This document shows, one piece after another, positions 10,612-22,614 of a stretch of 32,664 nucleotides of DNA (position 1 is its first letter; every line of letters begins with the position of its first letter). The position numbers and the translations under genes are program-made. This DNA is from Saprolegnia diclina VS20 (taxonomy: Eukaryota > Oomycota > Saprolegniomycetes > Saprolegniales > Saprolegniaceae), in the NCBI RefSeq assembly GCF_000281045.1, contig NW_008246108.1:97575-130238 (forward strand), given 5' to 3'. The notes under the pieces are model-generated. The model did not search any database and was not told where the DNA came from. It saw nothing but the letters and a program-made list of their open reading frames with translations.

Positions 10612-13377
10612 TTACTGGAACCCGAGCAAGTGGGTTATTCGTCGCAGAATGGTTCGCTTTGGGTGGTGTCGCGGCGGCTGTGGCTTGCGCTTGGGCTCTG
10701 GCAACGCCCCAGACGTCGGGCCCGGTGCTAGTTCCAAGGATCGAGGGTTTTCAGTATTTGTCATGACGAGCGTACCTGGCTTTGGTGACGGCTTCTCCAT
10801 CACTTTGACAGGTTCTTTGGACGTCGACAGAAGCTACATAAATAGTCGAATGTCGTCCACACCTTCGACGCAGCGACGTACGTGGCTGCAGGGGACGTTG
10901 CGCTGAAGGTGCCCCGACTCGAACATGACGTTGACGCTAAGGTCTTCAAGGATCTTGACGAGGATGCCCCGGTAGTACATGGACGCGCCCCAGTAGCGCG
11001 CGAGGACCACGTCGCCAACGTGAAACTGGCTGTTCCAATGTTGCACTTGCGCAGGCACGCAGAGCATTTGATGAAGCAGCGGATCTCCTTTGCAGGCCAC
11101 AGACGTGTCGAGGGCGCCCTCCCACCTAGTTTTCCTCTAGTCGTCTAGTCGATACCATTAGTCTTGGACGGTACCCGTGCGAGTAGTTCCACGTTGGCGC
11201 CAATCGGTTGCCACGACTGTCGCAGATGACTAGACCTCCAAATGAGTTACTAGACGACCCTTTTTCCGTGCATATAAGCACCTTTGGTGTAGAGCACGTC
11301 GACAATTTTGGTCAGCGGAATCTCGGCGTAGATCTCGCCATAATCAAAAACCACCGTGACTCCAGCCTTGGTTCGCTCGAGGACCGTGCCGACGCAGTAC
11401 TGCAGCCATCGCGGACAAAAGGCCAAGACCAAATCGTGCGCCTCAAAGTCCGTCTTGATGCGCGTCTGGCTGCCGCGCCGGGCCTACACCACGTGTGTCC
11501 GTCCAGAATGAGACCATCTTGGTGGGTACCGAGAGCAGAGGCGGCAGCGACAACCAGCCGCTCTCGTGCGTCGAGGCGTGTACCGACGAGGAGTTGGAGA
11601 GATTGAACGCCTTGGCGATGCTCGACGTTGTTATATACGCTTCCGTCGGGTCGTCGGTCACTACACGCTATTTCGCGCAAAGCGTATTCCGGGATGGAAT
11701 CGAACCCGTGTCGAGCTCATCACAGTGCACGCAGCCGTCCGTGAAGCCCGTCTCGAGCTCGACGGCGACTGTCGCGTTGGAGTTGATGGCCACGATAAGC
11801 CCTAACGTCTTGGTTGCCCGCAGTTGCACCTAATGGCGAGCCGGATGAATGTTGAATGCGCTGCGGGTTACGGACCCGTGCGTGCAGCGTGAACGACGCC
11901 CCCGGATCGTCTGTTTGCGTCCGAGACGTCACAAACGGCCACCTAGGCAACGCATAAGACACTAGTTCATGTCATCGTAATGTCATTGTTGCTACTGGTA
12001 TGGCGTCACCACCGGATTCTCCACCTAGTCACAACCGTTGACATTCTATGCGAAGCGTGACCGCAGTACCATGGCCGTCAGCTGCGTACAATGCTCTTGC
12101 AGTTGCGTGTCGATACTGATGATTTCAACAAGGCGGCTGGGTACTTGGTGGTGCAAGTGGTGCTGGCCGTCTAGTACCGGTACGCTTCGCCTCAAAATAC
12201 CGTGCATCGACGGGTAGTACCGAGCACATCGAGGAGAGTACCACCGGCGTACACGACTTGAATGCAGCCAAAGTACGCTGGTGGACCCCGGACGAGAACG
12301 TGGGCGCCGACGGCGATCTCGATCGGCGGCGTATCTCCTTCCCTACGCGATTGCATGGCCAGGTGCACTGAGGGAGCGAGCGATGTACAAGCGGCCGAGG
12401 ACATGGGCTTTTAGCTTCTCAACATGGGAAAGCAGGTCATTTGAAACAGGCGGGGCTACGCGAGATGTCACCGCCACATCGTAGCAAATGGACGGTACTC
12501 GAGGTGGCCGGCGGCTCGATCGCGACGATCGTGGTGCCACGGGTCGAGGACGTTGGCCGCGTCACCAGGTACGTGGTGATGCGAGGGAGCCACCACGTGG
12601 TGAATTCGACGCCGTCGTCGGCGTCAACTATGCAATATTCACAGTGCCACCGTGCTTGGAGCATCGACATGTGTACACGTCGGGTTCTCCTTGTCTTGTG
12701 GCAAAATGCATTCGACGAGATCGGTTTCGGCCACGTCGTCGACGACGTCGGCGTCATCGAGGACGACGGTGTACCGATCGGACGCGGGATGCCCGGCGAC
12801 CGTGCCTCGGCGGGTATCGCTAGCACACCCCACCGTCAATTGGTTGCTTTCAGTCTCCGGGTGTGGGAGGGTTATAACGTACTCGATAACGAACGCCACA
12901 TGAGTGCCCCGTGGAAACCGGTGGGTGGTCGTCGGCAGCGCGAGCAAGCCCGACATGAGCCGGCGCAGCCCCTTCTCTTCGTCCTACAGCAGTGAGACGA
13001 CTCAGCCACCGTTTCGAGCATCGACTGCTCGAGAGTACGGTCGCCGAGAGACTGCCCCGCGGCGACGGCTGGCGCGCGCCAAAGTAGATTTTGGGGAGCA
13101 CCGACGACGGCTTGCGTGTGTTGGCAAACGACTGGCGGGTCGACGACCGAAGACTCTCCTTCGACGACTGGTGACTGCTCTTGGACGAGCTGAGAGCCGG
13201 CACACTCTGGTGCCGGTGCGTCCCGTCTTTTGGCACGGTGTCCATGCTCCTGATGCTAAACTTGCTCGCCGTTGCACCTAAATTGGGCGTGGAGGGGACC
13301 ACTGGCGTTTCGAAGTCAGACGACGCCGTCCGAACCGTCGGCGGATGCAACGACAGACGCGCAAATTGACGGCCCAT
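10612..13377 (-). CDS. tandem Tudor-like module protein, copy C (TUD-C)
   Basis: Fifteen exons on the minus strand: 13377-13039, 12983-12883, 12819-12677, 12627-12499, 12455-12389, 12342-12221, 12170-12070, 12024-11996, 11942-11876, 11829-11706, 11660-11530, 11483-11282, 11229-11175, 11125-10882 and 10833-10612, giving 691 residues. A Ser/Thr-rich leader (about 1-113) is followed by a chain of about 50-residue Tudor-like barrels. The recurring pattern is G-x-x-V-L-(V/A) ... aromatic ... G-x-(V/I) ... (V/I)-x-(F/L)-(D/E): for example VGAHVLVRGPPAYFGCIQVV, AHDLVLAFCPRWLQYCVGTV and VGDVVLARYWGASMYYRGIL. A basic Pro-rich tail ends the protein. Tudor barrels often bind methylated Lys/Arg or nucleic acid; no such role is shown here. 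It is the shortest of three tandem paralogues and has lost most of the third module, where exon 8 is only 29 bases. Every junction is frame-consistent with copies A and B. Confidence 0.82.
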
Positions 13378-13842
13378 CCGAAACTACCCTACTGACACCA
13401 CACCCAGTTTCCCAGCTTGCACCCTGGATCACTGCAGCAGCGCTGGCGACCAGATGAATCACAGGTGGACGACATACACCGTAGTTGTGTACAATATGAC
13501 AATGACACTCCCAAATTCAAAGCACTCGGTCCAACAAACGTTCAAGTCGACCAAAGCTGTCGACAACAACTGTTCGGTCGTGCGGACAACACCCACACTG
13601 GATACCATACTGGATTTTGGCCACAGCATTATTTTTTACCAAGTCCCCACGGGCCTCTTAGAAAGGCGCACACGCGGCCAAAGAACGTCGGCGCCGGTCG
13701 GCGCGGGGGCGGTGACACCGGTGCGCCTTCACGGCGCGACGACGTGGTCGTAAACAGCGCGGCCATGAGTCGCCGGTCCATCAAATCTGACTCGTTTGGT
13801 GCTATGCCTGCAGGATGAATGCCGTTCGACGAGAAGAGTCAT
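13378..13842. other. spacer between TUD-B and TUD-C
   Basis: 465 bases holding the presumed promoter of TUD-C and the 3' flank of TUD-B. No gene is seen. Confidence 0.4.
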
Positions 13843-16749
13843 TCAACCTTTAGCGCTTGCGTTCGCGCCGGATGCGTAGGCGTGGGGCATCGACAGGCCG
13901 ACGGCAAACACCTACACACCGTAGTGGGATGAACACTATCAGGACACCATTTTACCTTGCGCAACGGCACGTTGGAAACGTCGAGCGTCGATGCGAACTG
14001 AATGTCAACGGTCGGGTCGTCGCCGTCGTTGTGGAGTGCTCGAACGACCCCGAGAAAATACTTGTGCGACTGGTGGAACGACGCGAGGACGGCGTCGCCC
14101 GCATGCACTTGACTCGTCGCTCGCTTTTTCGTAGCGCAGAGCATCTTGTGCAGCATGAGGTCGCCATGACACGCGTACGATGTTGTCATTTCTTCCATCG
14201 CGTCGAGACTACCGAGAGACATCAAATCCTCTGGATTCACCCGCTTTCTCGTCTTGGTCTTGTTCGTACCCGTTGACACTTCGCCACAAGTTGGTCAGTC
14301 GTTTCCGAGGTGAGAGTACTAGATGTTTATATCAGATCGTTGGGCGTTTGGCTCGGGCGATGTCGCTACCCGAGGTGTTTTCCAGGACGTGGACATCGTC
14401 GTGGGGGACACCCGTGTACGTCTCGCCGTAGTCAAATACAATCGTGTACGTTGCTGGCGTCGCACTGTGGACATCGGCGACTTGACCGGAGCAGACCCGG
14501 CGAAAGCGCGGGCTCATGGCGAGCACATGGTCGTGCAGTGCAAACGCTTGAGGCTTTGTCGGGATCGAGGTCATCGACGTCGACAGCACGAGACTCGTGT
14601 CGATCTGCCAACGTTTGACGTCGTCAGCACCAACTTTCGACAAGATGGCTGACGTACACGCGACGCGACAACGCTGTCGGCGAACTGCAGGTCGTACGAA
14701 TGGCTATGGATGCCGACGACGCGGCAGCGCTCCGGCAAGTTGCTCTGCGGGTGCTTGGCGATGACCCACTCGTCCAGCGCGCGGAACTCGGGTGCTTTGT
14801 CCAAGCCAAAGGCAGCGCTGAGACCATTGGCTTGAAACGCGCGGCTCGCATCGTGATGGTTGGCGTCTATCAAACATGGGTTTGAGCGAGCCAACGAGGA
14901 AGGACAGCGTGTACATTTCCGCAAGCACGAGGTCGGGACACCCGGTAGGACTTCGCCAGTGTCAAACTCGATGATGACGGTCTGCAAGGTGCTGATTTCG
15001 GCAATGATGCCGTGGACCGACGTGCCCGCTTCCAAATCTTGGATGGTCACCTACGAGCGATGACGTGGACGCGTCGATGGACGTCGTTAGACCTGCTCGT
15101 GAATGGTAAACTCGAGCGCACCGACGACGACCTTGAGCAGCCGCTCCAGGGGCGTGTTAGGGGTATTGTCTTGATCCCTACGATCGATCTAGCAATCAAA
15201 AACTGTGCGGGATTCACGGTGGCAAACGTTGTCACAGCAATGAGCTGATGAATATGCACGTGGTCGACGGTGGTTTTGGTCTTCTCGAGCAGGAGTTGAC
15301 ACTCGGTCGGCGAGAGCCGCCGAATGATCACACCAGCTTGTAAATGCTGCCCGTCCTCTCCCTGCATCTACAGCCCACCAAATGACGAGGCTTTCAAAGA
15401 ACATGATCGTAAGTACAAAGAGAACGCGGGCGCCGGGATAGAAACAGTCGACTTGCTTGCTGAGCTCTTGGTGCTGGGCCACGAGCTCCCTCGCGACGTG
15501 CACGACCTTGATCTCGTGGAGTCCGACAGTGGTCCGGACGTCGGACGTTGGTGTCACCAGACCTGTTACCGTCGTGACGAGAACGACGCAGCGCCAAGGG
15601 GCCTACTGCTGATTTCACAAGTGTTGGCTTCCGCGTGGATGCTCTCAAGCTTCCCAAAAAAGCACGGCGACGACGTGACCATGACAACGGCGCCTTTAGC
15701 CAGCGTCTGGCGCTTCCTACGGCGCATTCAACGACGCGATCAAGGAATGTTGGGATACATTAAGAGGGAGGGAGCCAGCGACCGGAGGCGCGCCTTGACC
15801 TCTTCGAGCCGGTTGTGCACGAGGCGAAGCCGCTCTTCCTGCTTCTTGGCCATGTCCAGCACGAGGATCTCAGCCATGGGCATCTCGAGGCTTGACGAGT
15901 CTAGTCCCGTGACTCCAGTCAGACGCTTCTCGGTGGGTATAATTGATGTACAGTCGCCGGACGGGTAGAGCTGGGACGACGTGCAACTGACTTGGGACGA
16001 CAGCTCGCGTGGTCGGGTGGCGTTCAAGAACGGTTGCAGTTGACTGAGAAGCTCCAACGTCGGGCCATTCGCGACCGCTGCTACAAACACCACTTCGCTC
16101 TCGGTCGATTCTATGTTTCGAGTGAAGACAAATGCGCGCCCGACACAAATACCGTCGGCGGGAGCGTCGATCGGTGCTACACCCCCGTCCGCCGCGTCGT
16201 CGCCCATCATCTCGCCGGGACGTCGATCGGTGTCGATGTCGGTCTCGTAAATCTCATCGACGATCGTTGCATCGTCAAAGACAACCATGTACACCCGAGG
16301 CGCGACGATCTTTTGAATGTGCCCCGGCGAAAACCTACACGCATCGACGATTGCGTCATCGCGCGGATCATTTGTGGAATGTACTCGGAGGCGGTGGTGA
16401 CTTTGGCGTAGACGCGGTCGCCGGGCTGCCACCGCGATGTCGGGTCGCGGACCCGGAGCCCGTCATAGATATCTTTTCGCGTCAGCCCGCGCCGCTCGGT
16501 CTCGTTGAGCCGCGACGGCCTGCGCCGCATTTCGTGGCCGTTTGGATTCGGTGGCTTGGACACCTCGGGCAGGCGCAGCGGCGCCACGGTCGCCGAGTGT
16601 CCCCAGTTGCCGTCGCCGTCGATGCGCCGCGAATCGGTTTTGCTCTTGGCAGGGCTCCGTTGCGGGCTCCGCGACGGTGTCCGGTGGGTCGCCGCGCGCG
16701 GGAGCCGTCGCCGCTCCAGCCCAATTGGCGCCACAGTTGCCCCAGGCAT
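13843..16749 (-). CDS. tandem Tudor-like module protein, copy B (TUD-B)
   Basis: Fourteen exons on the minus strand: 16749-16385, 16334-16153, 16080-15952, 15900-15759, 15716-15607, 15562-15417, 15367-15228, 15177-15093, 15050-14915, 14866-14658, 14604-14370, 14318-14270, 14208-13956 and 13911-13843, giving 749 residues. A basic, Ser/Pro-rich N-terminus (1-105) precedes the first Tudor-like module, which contains FSPGHIQKIVAPRVYMVVFD. A short coil with ILVLDMAKKQEERLRLVHNR follows, then further modules including CFYPGARVLF, ALHDHVLAMSPRFRRVCSG and VHAGDAVLASFHQSHKYFLG. It matches TUD-A and TUD-C through the whole modular part, including short linkers such as CHGDLMLHKMLCA. The third exon is 129 bases here and in the matching exon of copy C, supporting a 72-base intron that contains no stop; retaining it would add 24 residues. 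No enzyme motif or membrane segment is seen; function is unknown. Confidence 0.82.
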
Positions 16750-17020
16750 GTTTTCCCAGTGCTTTTAATAGCGCGCCAAAACGACACAGTGAGTGTCGAC
16801 CTGCTGGTGCGTCGCTTGTAGTTGGAAACCGTCCGAACTACGCAGCATGACTCCTATCTACAAGCCTCCATATATAGTCCGTCGTCGTCAAAGGGCGCAA
16901 CGAAGGCCAACCGGTAAGTACATACGAGATACCGTCCATGCAAGCGCTCCTGCGTCGATCCTCGTTAAACGGTCATCGAGAGAGGGAACTCCGTTAAAAA
17001 GGAATAAATAAGGGCGTGGT

Positions 17021-20000
17021 CTATTCTTTGGGCTTATACACGAAGCGCTTGAGCTTGTGGAATAAGGCGCGAAAGAAATAACGGGGTTGCGCCGAGATAC
17101 GACCTGTCGGGTGGTGGCGGTGCACGGACGAGTCGGACGCCATCATCGGCCCCGATAGGATCTTGGAGAGAGAGAAGCGGCGTGGCAAGACGGCGATTTG
17201 CTGCATGCTCGACGCGTGGAGGCGACTGGCCATCGATATCGACTCGGCCATCGGTGGTACATTGTCCTTCTCGCCCGACTCGGGTAGGATCACCGTCATC
17301 TTGGCCTCCTCTTCGGGCGCTGTCATCGAAAATGCCACCGGTTTTTCGTATTTCGGGTCAACGACAAAGATCTACGATCGGAATAGGAGAACATTGCCGA
17401 TAGCTTAAGCGGGTTGTACGTGGTCGTACGGCACGGCGTCTTCGACTTCTGATGACGCATACAAGACGCCAACCGTGGTGTCGTCGATGCGCAGTACGAC
17501 CGCTAAAAAGTACTTGAACGTGCCGCGGTACCGGGCCATAACGAGGTCGCCGACATTGCACGGCGGCTTGATGGTTGTGAGGTTTGGGACACACACGGCA
17601 TCGTGGATGCTCGCGCTGTTTTTGCACGGATATAAAATGTCCGTCATGTACCTACACATGTCATTGTCATGACGTCAGAACGTCCCAGTGTCATCCTACC
17701 CGTTGACGCTGTTCCAGTTGTGCGTAATACGCTTGGTTGGCGTCAACACTAATACCAAACGATGCGATCGACTGCGACGATATTGGCCGTGACGCGAAGC
17801 GTACCGTTGGTGTTGGTAATGTGTGTGATGACTTCAAAGGGTACCTTGTCAATGACCTCGCCATAGTCGAACGCCGCCATGTACGTCACGGGCGTCGCCG
17901 TCGCGTGGACGGCTTGGATCTGCGCCGTGCAGTAGCGCTGGAACCGGTGGCTGAAGACGAGCACGTATTGGTTGGCCTTGAAATGACCGACGTACGACCG
18001 CGGTGCGACCGGTGGTGGAATCGTCGCGACCGTCAAGCAACTCTGGTTGAGTCGGCTCCGAGGCATCTAGTTGCCACGTGGTGATCTCGATAGTCCGACT
18101 GCAATAGATACGTGGAGGACGATGACGCCATCTAAGAAACAAATGTCGCACGAGCTGGCGTGGACGCAGGTGATTTTGGCCTTTGCGATGGCTTTGGACA
18201 TCGGGTGCAGCGCCATGACGATATCGTCGTTGATGTAGCCGACGGGGCCGCAGTTGGGCGGTCGTATTCGGCCTCGATCCTTCCGCGTGTCGTCTATTGT
18301 ACCCTGAGGACGCGTCGGTAGGTTGAAAGATTGATACATTTCTCGAGCAGCTGGACCGAGACACTGCCGTCCATGTCGCCGTTTTCGTAGTCGATGACCA
18401 CTGTGCGGTTGCTGTTGATGCCCGAGATGACACCGGCCATGTAAATCTTGGACGCATTGTCCATATCGAGCACATATACCTACCAACGCCGACGTCCAGC
18501 GATACCGCACACGATCGCGTACGAATTCATGAATGCGGAAGATGAAGGCGCCGTGCTTGATCTGCAGCGTCTTCCTTTGCAGCTGCGGCAACGGCACCGA
18601 GAGACTACACCATAAGTCGACACAAGCGCCTCCAAGCCCGAGTACCCTTGGATCGGAATCAACTGCTGCGCGCGGACGCGCGCCATGTTTTCGCTGGTGC
18701 GGTCAATCTTGATGTCGTATTCGTACTCGGTCGAGCGTCGCCGGATCGTCGCATGCGTGAGCTGCCCCCGGCGCGCCATCTGCGCATCGCTCTAAGCTAG
18801 CCAGTGCAGTGGAAGCGTCGTACCACGAGCATGCGCGCGCCGGGATAAAAGAGGTCGGCGAGGCGACTGAGCGCTTCGTGCTGCCGCTTCAAGTCCGCAG
18901 CTGGCGTGAGCACTTGAATGGCGTCGAGAGGCACCTGCTGCCGTCCGTTGATATCGTCCAAACCTAGACCCATATGTTTGAAAATGTTATTTTCGCTCAA
19001 GACACGACTGATGACGTCGGCGAGGCCGTTGGGCAGCAAGGTAGCCACCTTGCCAAAGTAGCACGGCTCACCAAAGACCAAGACGGGTGTCCCGGAGAGG
19101 GAGGCATTGGACTGCCGCCTACAAAGACGGGTGAGGGGTAGTGTACCACCACGCCAGTGTACTCGACGTTGACGGCGTTGAGTTTGGTCTTGAGGCGGTG
19201 GAGTTGGGCGTAGAGGACCTTGAGCTGGTGGGCGCGCATGGCGGGCACGGAAATGTCCAAAATGAACACATCTTGGATCGTCACGTCCGTCGTGTCGGCG
19301 TCTGTTATCACGCAGTATGCTGTCATTCCGTGAAATATAGATTCTTAAATTACCGTCGGCCGGGTTGGACATGTGGGACGGTGTCGTCACGAGCGTTGAC
19401 ATGACGGCAACATCCGACGCAAGGATCGTGCTTTTGTCGACCATTGGTGGCGCGAGTCGCTGAATTTGAGCTTTTAGCCCCTCAAGGAGCGTCGCGTTGA
19501 GGTCCAGGACCGTTGACGACGCCAAGCGGGTGTCGTCGCCAACGGAGCTCGATTCGCTGCATGCGGGAAGGCCTGGAAACCGCTGAGCGCTCCGATAGTC
19601 CTCCTCCATCGCTACACCATCGATGCGTCCAATGTCACATCACCGCTACCGAATAGCATACCTTCGAGCGTCAGGCTGAAATCGCTCGACGTGGCCCCCG
19701 TCAGCTCGTGGTCGCGCACGACTTCATAGTCCCTGATGTTGCTGTCGGGCACTTTGTGGTCCATGCTCGCGTCGTCAAAGACAATCATGTAGAACCCAGG
19801 TCCGACCGCCTTCTGCACCGTGCCTGGTGCAAAGTCTCGCTTTCCTGCCGCCTTAGCGAGCACTTGTTGGCCGGGCGCCCATTCGACGCCCTTGACACTT
19901 GGGGTGTTTGGATTGGTCTTTGGCGCCTTGGGCGTCGGTTCAAACTTGCGCACGCTCTTGGGCAGCGCCTAGTAGCCGTTAGCATTGTGTGTTCAACTGC

Positions 20001-20639
20001 CATTCAATGACGCACAATGACGCGCTTGGGCTTGGCGGGCACTGGCGTCACTGCGTCGCTGGGCTTGACCGATGCAACGCGCGGGCTCGGGGGTACGGTG
20101 CTGCTGTTGGGCGCCGACTCGACCGGCGCCACGATTGGTGCCAACAACGTTGACGGTACGGCCGTCATGGCCATCAAATCGTTGATCACCGCCACTTGGG
20201 CTTGGCTGAGTGCGTCTTCGATCGACTCGGCGTCGGTCACGAGCCGGGACTTGGACACGCGCGCACAGCTCATGGGCATGTTGTGAGGCAACGAGTGCAC
20301 CGACTCTGGCTTGTCGCTCAAGGTCTCGGACGCGAGAGCCGCGTCCGACGGCTTGCTCAAAAGAACCATCGACCGGCGGGGGCGCAGACGCGGCGTTCGT
20401 GGTGACGAAAACGTGTCGCCGCCCCGCGCCGACAAAATCCGCACGCCCGACCGACTGGAGACACAGTCGCGCAATTTGGGCGGCAATTTGACATTGTCAT
20501 CCGGCAGTACTTGCGGCAACGACCGCCGGAACCGGGGGCCCAATAAATCTAACTGCGGTGGCGTTACCACCGGTGTGTTGTCGCTTTGGCGCCGGGACCC
20601 ACGGGTGGCGTCCGAGGGTGTCACTTGTTTGATCGGCAT
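17021..20639 (-). CDS. tandem Tudor-like module protein, copy A (TUD-A)
   Basis: Thirteen exons on the minus strand: 20639-20016, 19968-19662, 19611-19354, 19301-19163, 19118-18824, 18779-18646, 18604-18523, 18479-18338, 18293-18112, 18066-17805, 17748-17700, 17651-17420 and 17371-17021, giving 1018 residues. Layout: low-complexity Ser/Pro leader (1-230), Tudor-like module 1 (about 236-288, with FAPGTVQKAVGPGFYMIVFD), a coil (405-440), module 2 (450-485), module 3 (532-586, with LFYPGARMLV), module 4 (602-660), module 5 (678-721), module 6 (746-803, with VTYMAAFDYGEVIDKVPFEV) and module 7 (855-902, with VGDLVMARYRGTFKYFLAVV). A basic tail ends in KLKRFVYKPKE. The frame is open upstream of the ATG, so an earlier exon is possible. 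Known Tudor domains read methyl marks or bind RNA/DNA; whether these barrels keep an aromatic cage is untested. It is the first and longest of three tandem paralogues. Confidence 0.83.
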
Positions 20640-20782
20640 GTCGTGGCCATGCGCTTTCGCGTTGAGCTCGGTGTTGCCTGTTGGCGGCAACTTTATTTTT
20701 GTCGCTTTCAGTTCAAACGAAAACCGACAGGCCGTGAATTCTGCACCGACGCGCCATTTTGAGTTATCCACATGTTTGGTCG

Positions 20783-22234
20783 TTAGCCGTCGAGTACTTT
20801 GGTACCGTCGTCATTCTGTAGTCTACTGTGCTGCGTCGCCAGTAGGCGGAGCAAGGCCGCGACAGCGCCTACCTGGCCGTGCATACGAGCCACGTGCAGC
20901 GCCGACCCGCCCCATAAAAACTGATACGCGCCAGTGAAACCACAGCAAGCATATGGAGCGAGCGAGGTGCGTACCGAGGTGTCCTTGCGTGGATCGACGA
21001 GCGATGCCGTCGCATGCTCTCGCACCATGTGCTCGATCAACTCGACATGGCCGTGCCGGGCTGCCACGTGCAACCACGTCCAGCCGCCCTGGTTTCAAAT
21101 TTTCTTCACCAAATTTTGAAGCGGCGACCGACCTGCGGCACAAGCGCGTCGAACGAGCTGCCGACCGCAACGAGCACGTCCACCATGTGCATGTGGTTGC
21201 ACGCTACAGCTTCCAGTAGAGGCGTATACCCCCGCTGCGGCGCAACGTCATCCTCGTGTCATGGCGGTCGGGACGTACGTGGTTGACGGCAGCTAGCGCA
21301 CCGGGCATACGCGCCTCGAGGCGTGGCCAGAGCGACTGCAGCAGCTCTGGGCGGTTGTGCTCGGCCAGAACGTGCACGATCGTGTTGCCAGCCTAATGTC
21401 TCGCTCCATCGTCGTCCTCTTTGTTTCGGTACTACGTGGTCGATGTGCTCCAAAGAAGCGCCGGCGTCGATTAGACGCTGAACGACGGCTTCGTGACCGC
21501 TCGCGGCGGCGGCCAAGCAAGGCGTCCAACCATGTTCCTACCCAACACACGATAACACAGCGTCTGCGTGGAGGACTACCTCGATCGCATCGGCATCGAC
21601 TCCATGCTCGAGCAGCAATGCGACGACGGGCTCGTGGCCGTTGGCGGCGGCCGAGAAGAGCGCCAGCGGTCCTTCCTATAAAGAACATACAATATGCAAT
21701 CACACTATCGAGCAGGCAGAAGGTCCGACCTGAGCAACGTCCACGGCGTCGGCGCCGAGCCAAAAGGCCGTGGCATGGAGGTGGCCGTGAAAGGCAGCCA
21801 ACTGCAGAAGACGAGCGTCCGATGGCACAGCGCGCGCCGCCGATGCGAGTAGTTGTAAGAGCGCCACGTCACCGAATCGAGTTGCGACATGCAAGGCCGT
21901 GAGCTCGTCCGACTAGACACGTGGTGTCCATGCTGGTTGAGAAGTTATGCATACCGATCGGGCCGCGCTGGCGTCGGCGCCTGCGGCCAAGAGCACATCG
22001 ACGACGTCAACGTGTCGGCAGTACGCAGCAATGAGCAAGGCCGTCGATCCCTCCTACGCCACGGATTGAGCCCGAATACGAACTGATAGGGTCCTGTACG
22101 GTGTCGGTAGCGTCGACGCTCGCCCCGGCGCGCAGGAGTGCACGACACGTCTCTATGTCACCGCTACTGGCGGCTGCCATGAGCGGCGTGGTGCCGACGG
22201 TATCCACGGCAGCGTCAACGGCATTCAAGCCCAT
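20783..22234 (-). CDS. ankyrin-repeat protein D
   Basis: Nine exons on the minus strand: 22234-22100, 22053-21955, 21912-21730, 21675-21580, 21537-21436, 21392-21279, 21234-21133, 21088-20975 and 20920-20783, giving 360 residues. Every intron is phase 0 and most exons encode one ankyrin repeat of 32-38 residues; the 61-residue third exon looks like two repeats fused by intron loss. Repeat cores are clear: GTTPLMAAASSGDIETCRALL, HGWTPCLAAAASGHEAVVQRL, GYTPLLEAVACNHMHMVDVL and WLHVAARHGHVELIEHMV. Ankyrin stacks mediate protein-protein contacts; no partner or second domain is visible. The ATG at 22234 directly follows a splice-acceptor-like GGTGTAG, so an upstream exon is possible. One candidate starts at an ATG at 22465 and would add about 51 residues. 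Confidence 0.8.
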
Positions 22235-22614
22235 CTACACCGACACCATGGGCTGGGACATGCGACGGGCATGTTGTCGAGGTGTACAGGCGGTGATTCG
22301 CATGCGGTGTACGGGTGACTGCGAGTCGTAGCGCCCCACCAAAGCCGAGGCCGAGGCAGTGCCGGTTGCGTCGAGCTTACCACCTGCTTCGTCGTTGATC
22401 CATGAGCTCGGTGCCCAGTTAAGACTAAGGCAAGAGGGATGGCGATGGTCGCCCAACGACCGCATCGAAGCGAGCACATATTGCACCGCAGGTCGAGCTC
22501 TACGTTGAAACGGCGGTATCCTGGGAGAGGACGCAATGACCAACAGCGGTGACGTATCGATAAACGGTATATCTGTTTGCACACAATGTCCTTCAAAAGT
22601 ACGAATAGCCAATG
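22235..22614. other. spacer with possible first exon of ankyrin gene D
   Basis: A minus-strand frame beginning at an ATG at 22465 could end at a donor near 22312 and splice in phase 0 to the ATG of ankyrin gene D. The translated stretch has no ankyrin character, so this is only a candidate. Confidence 0.25.

Noticed and set aside
10612-20639. One giant gene covering all three Tudor-like units
   Set aside because: Each unit has its own ATG and low-complexity leader, its own stop and C-terminal tail, and the three align end to end as paralogues.
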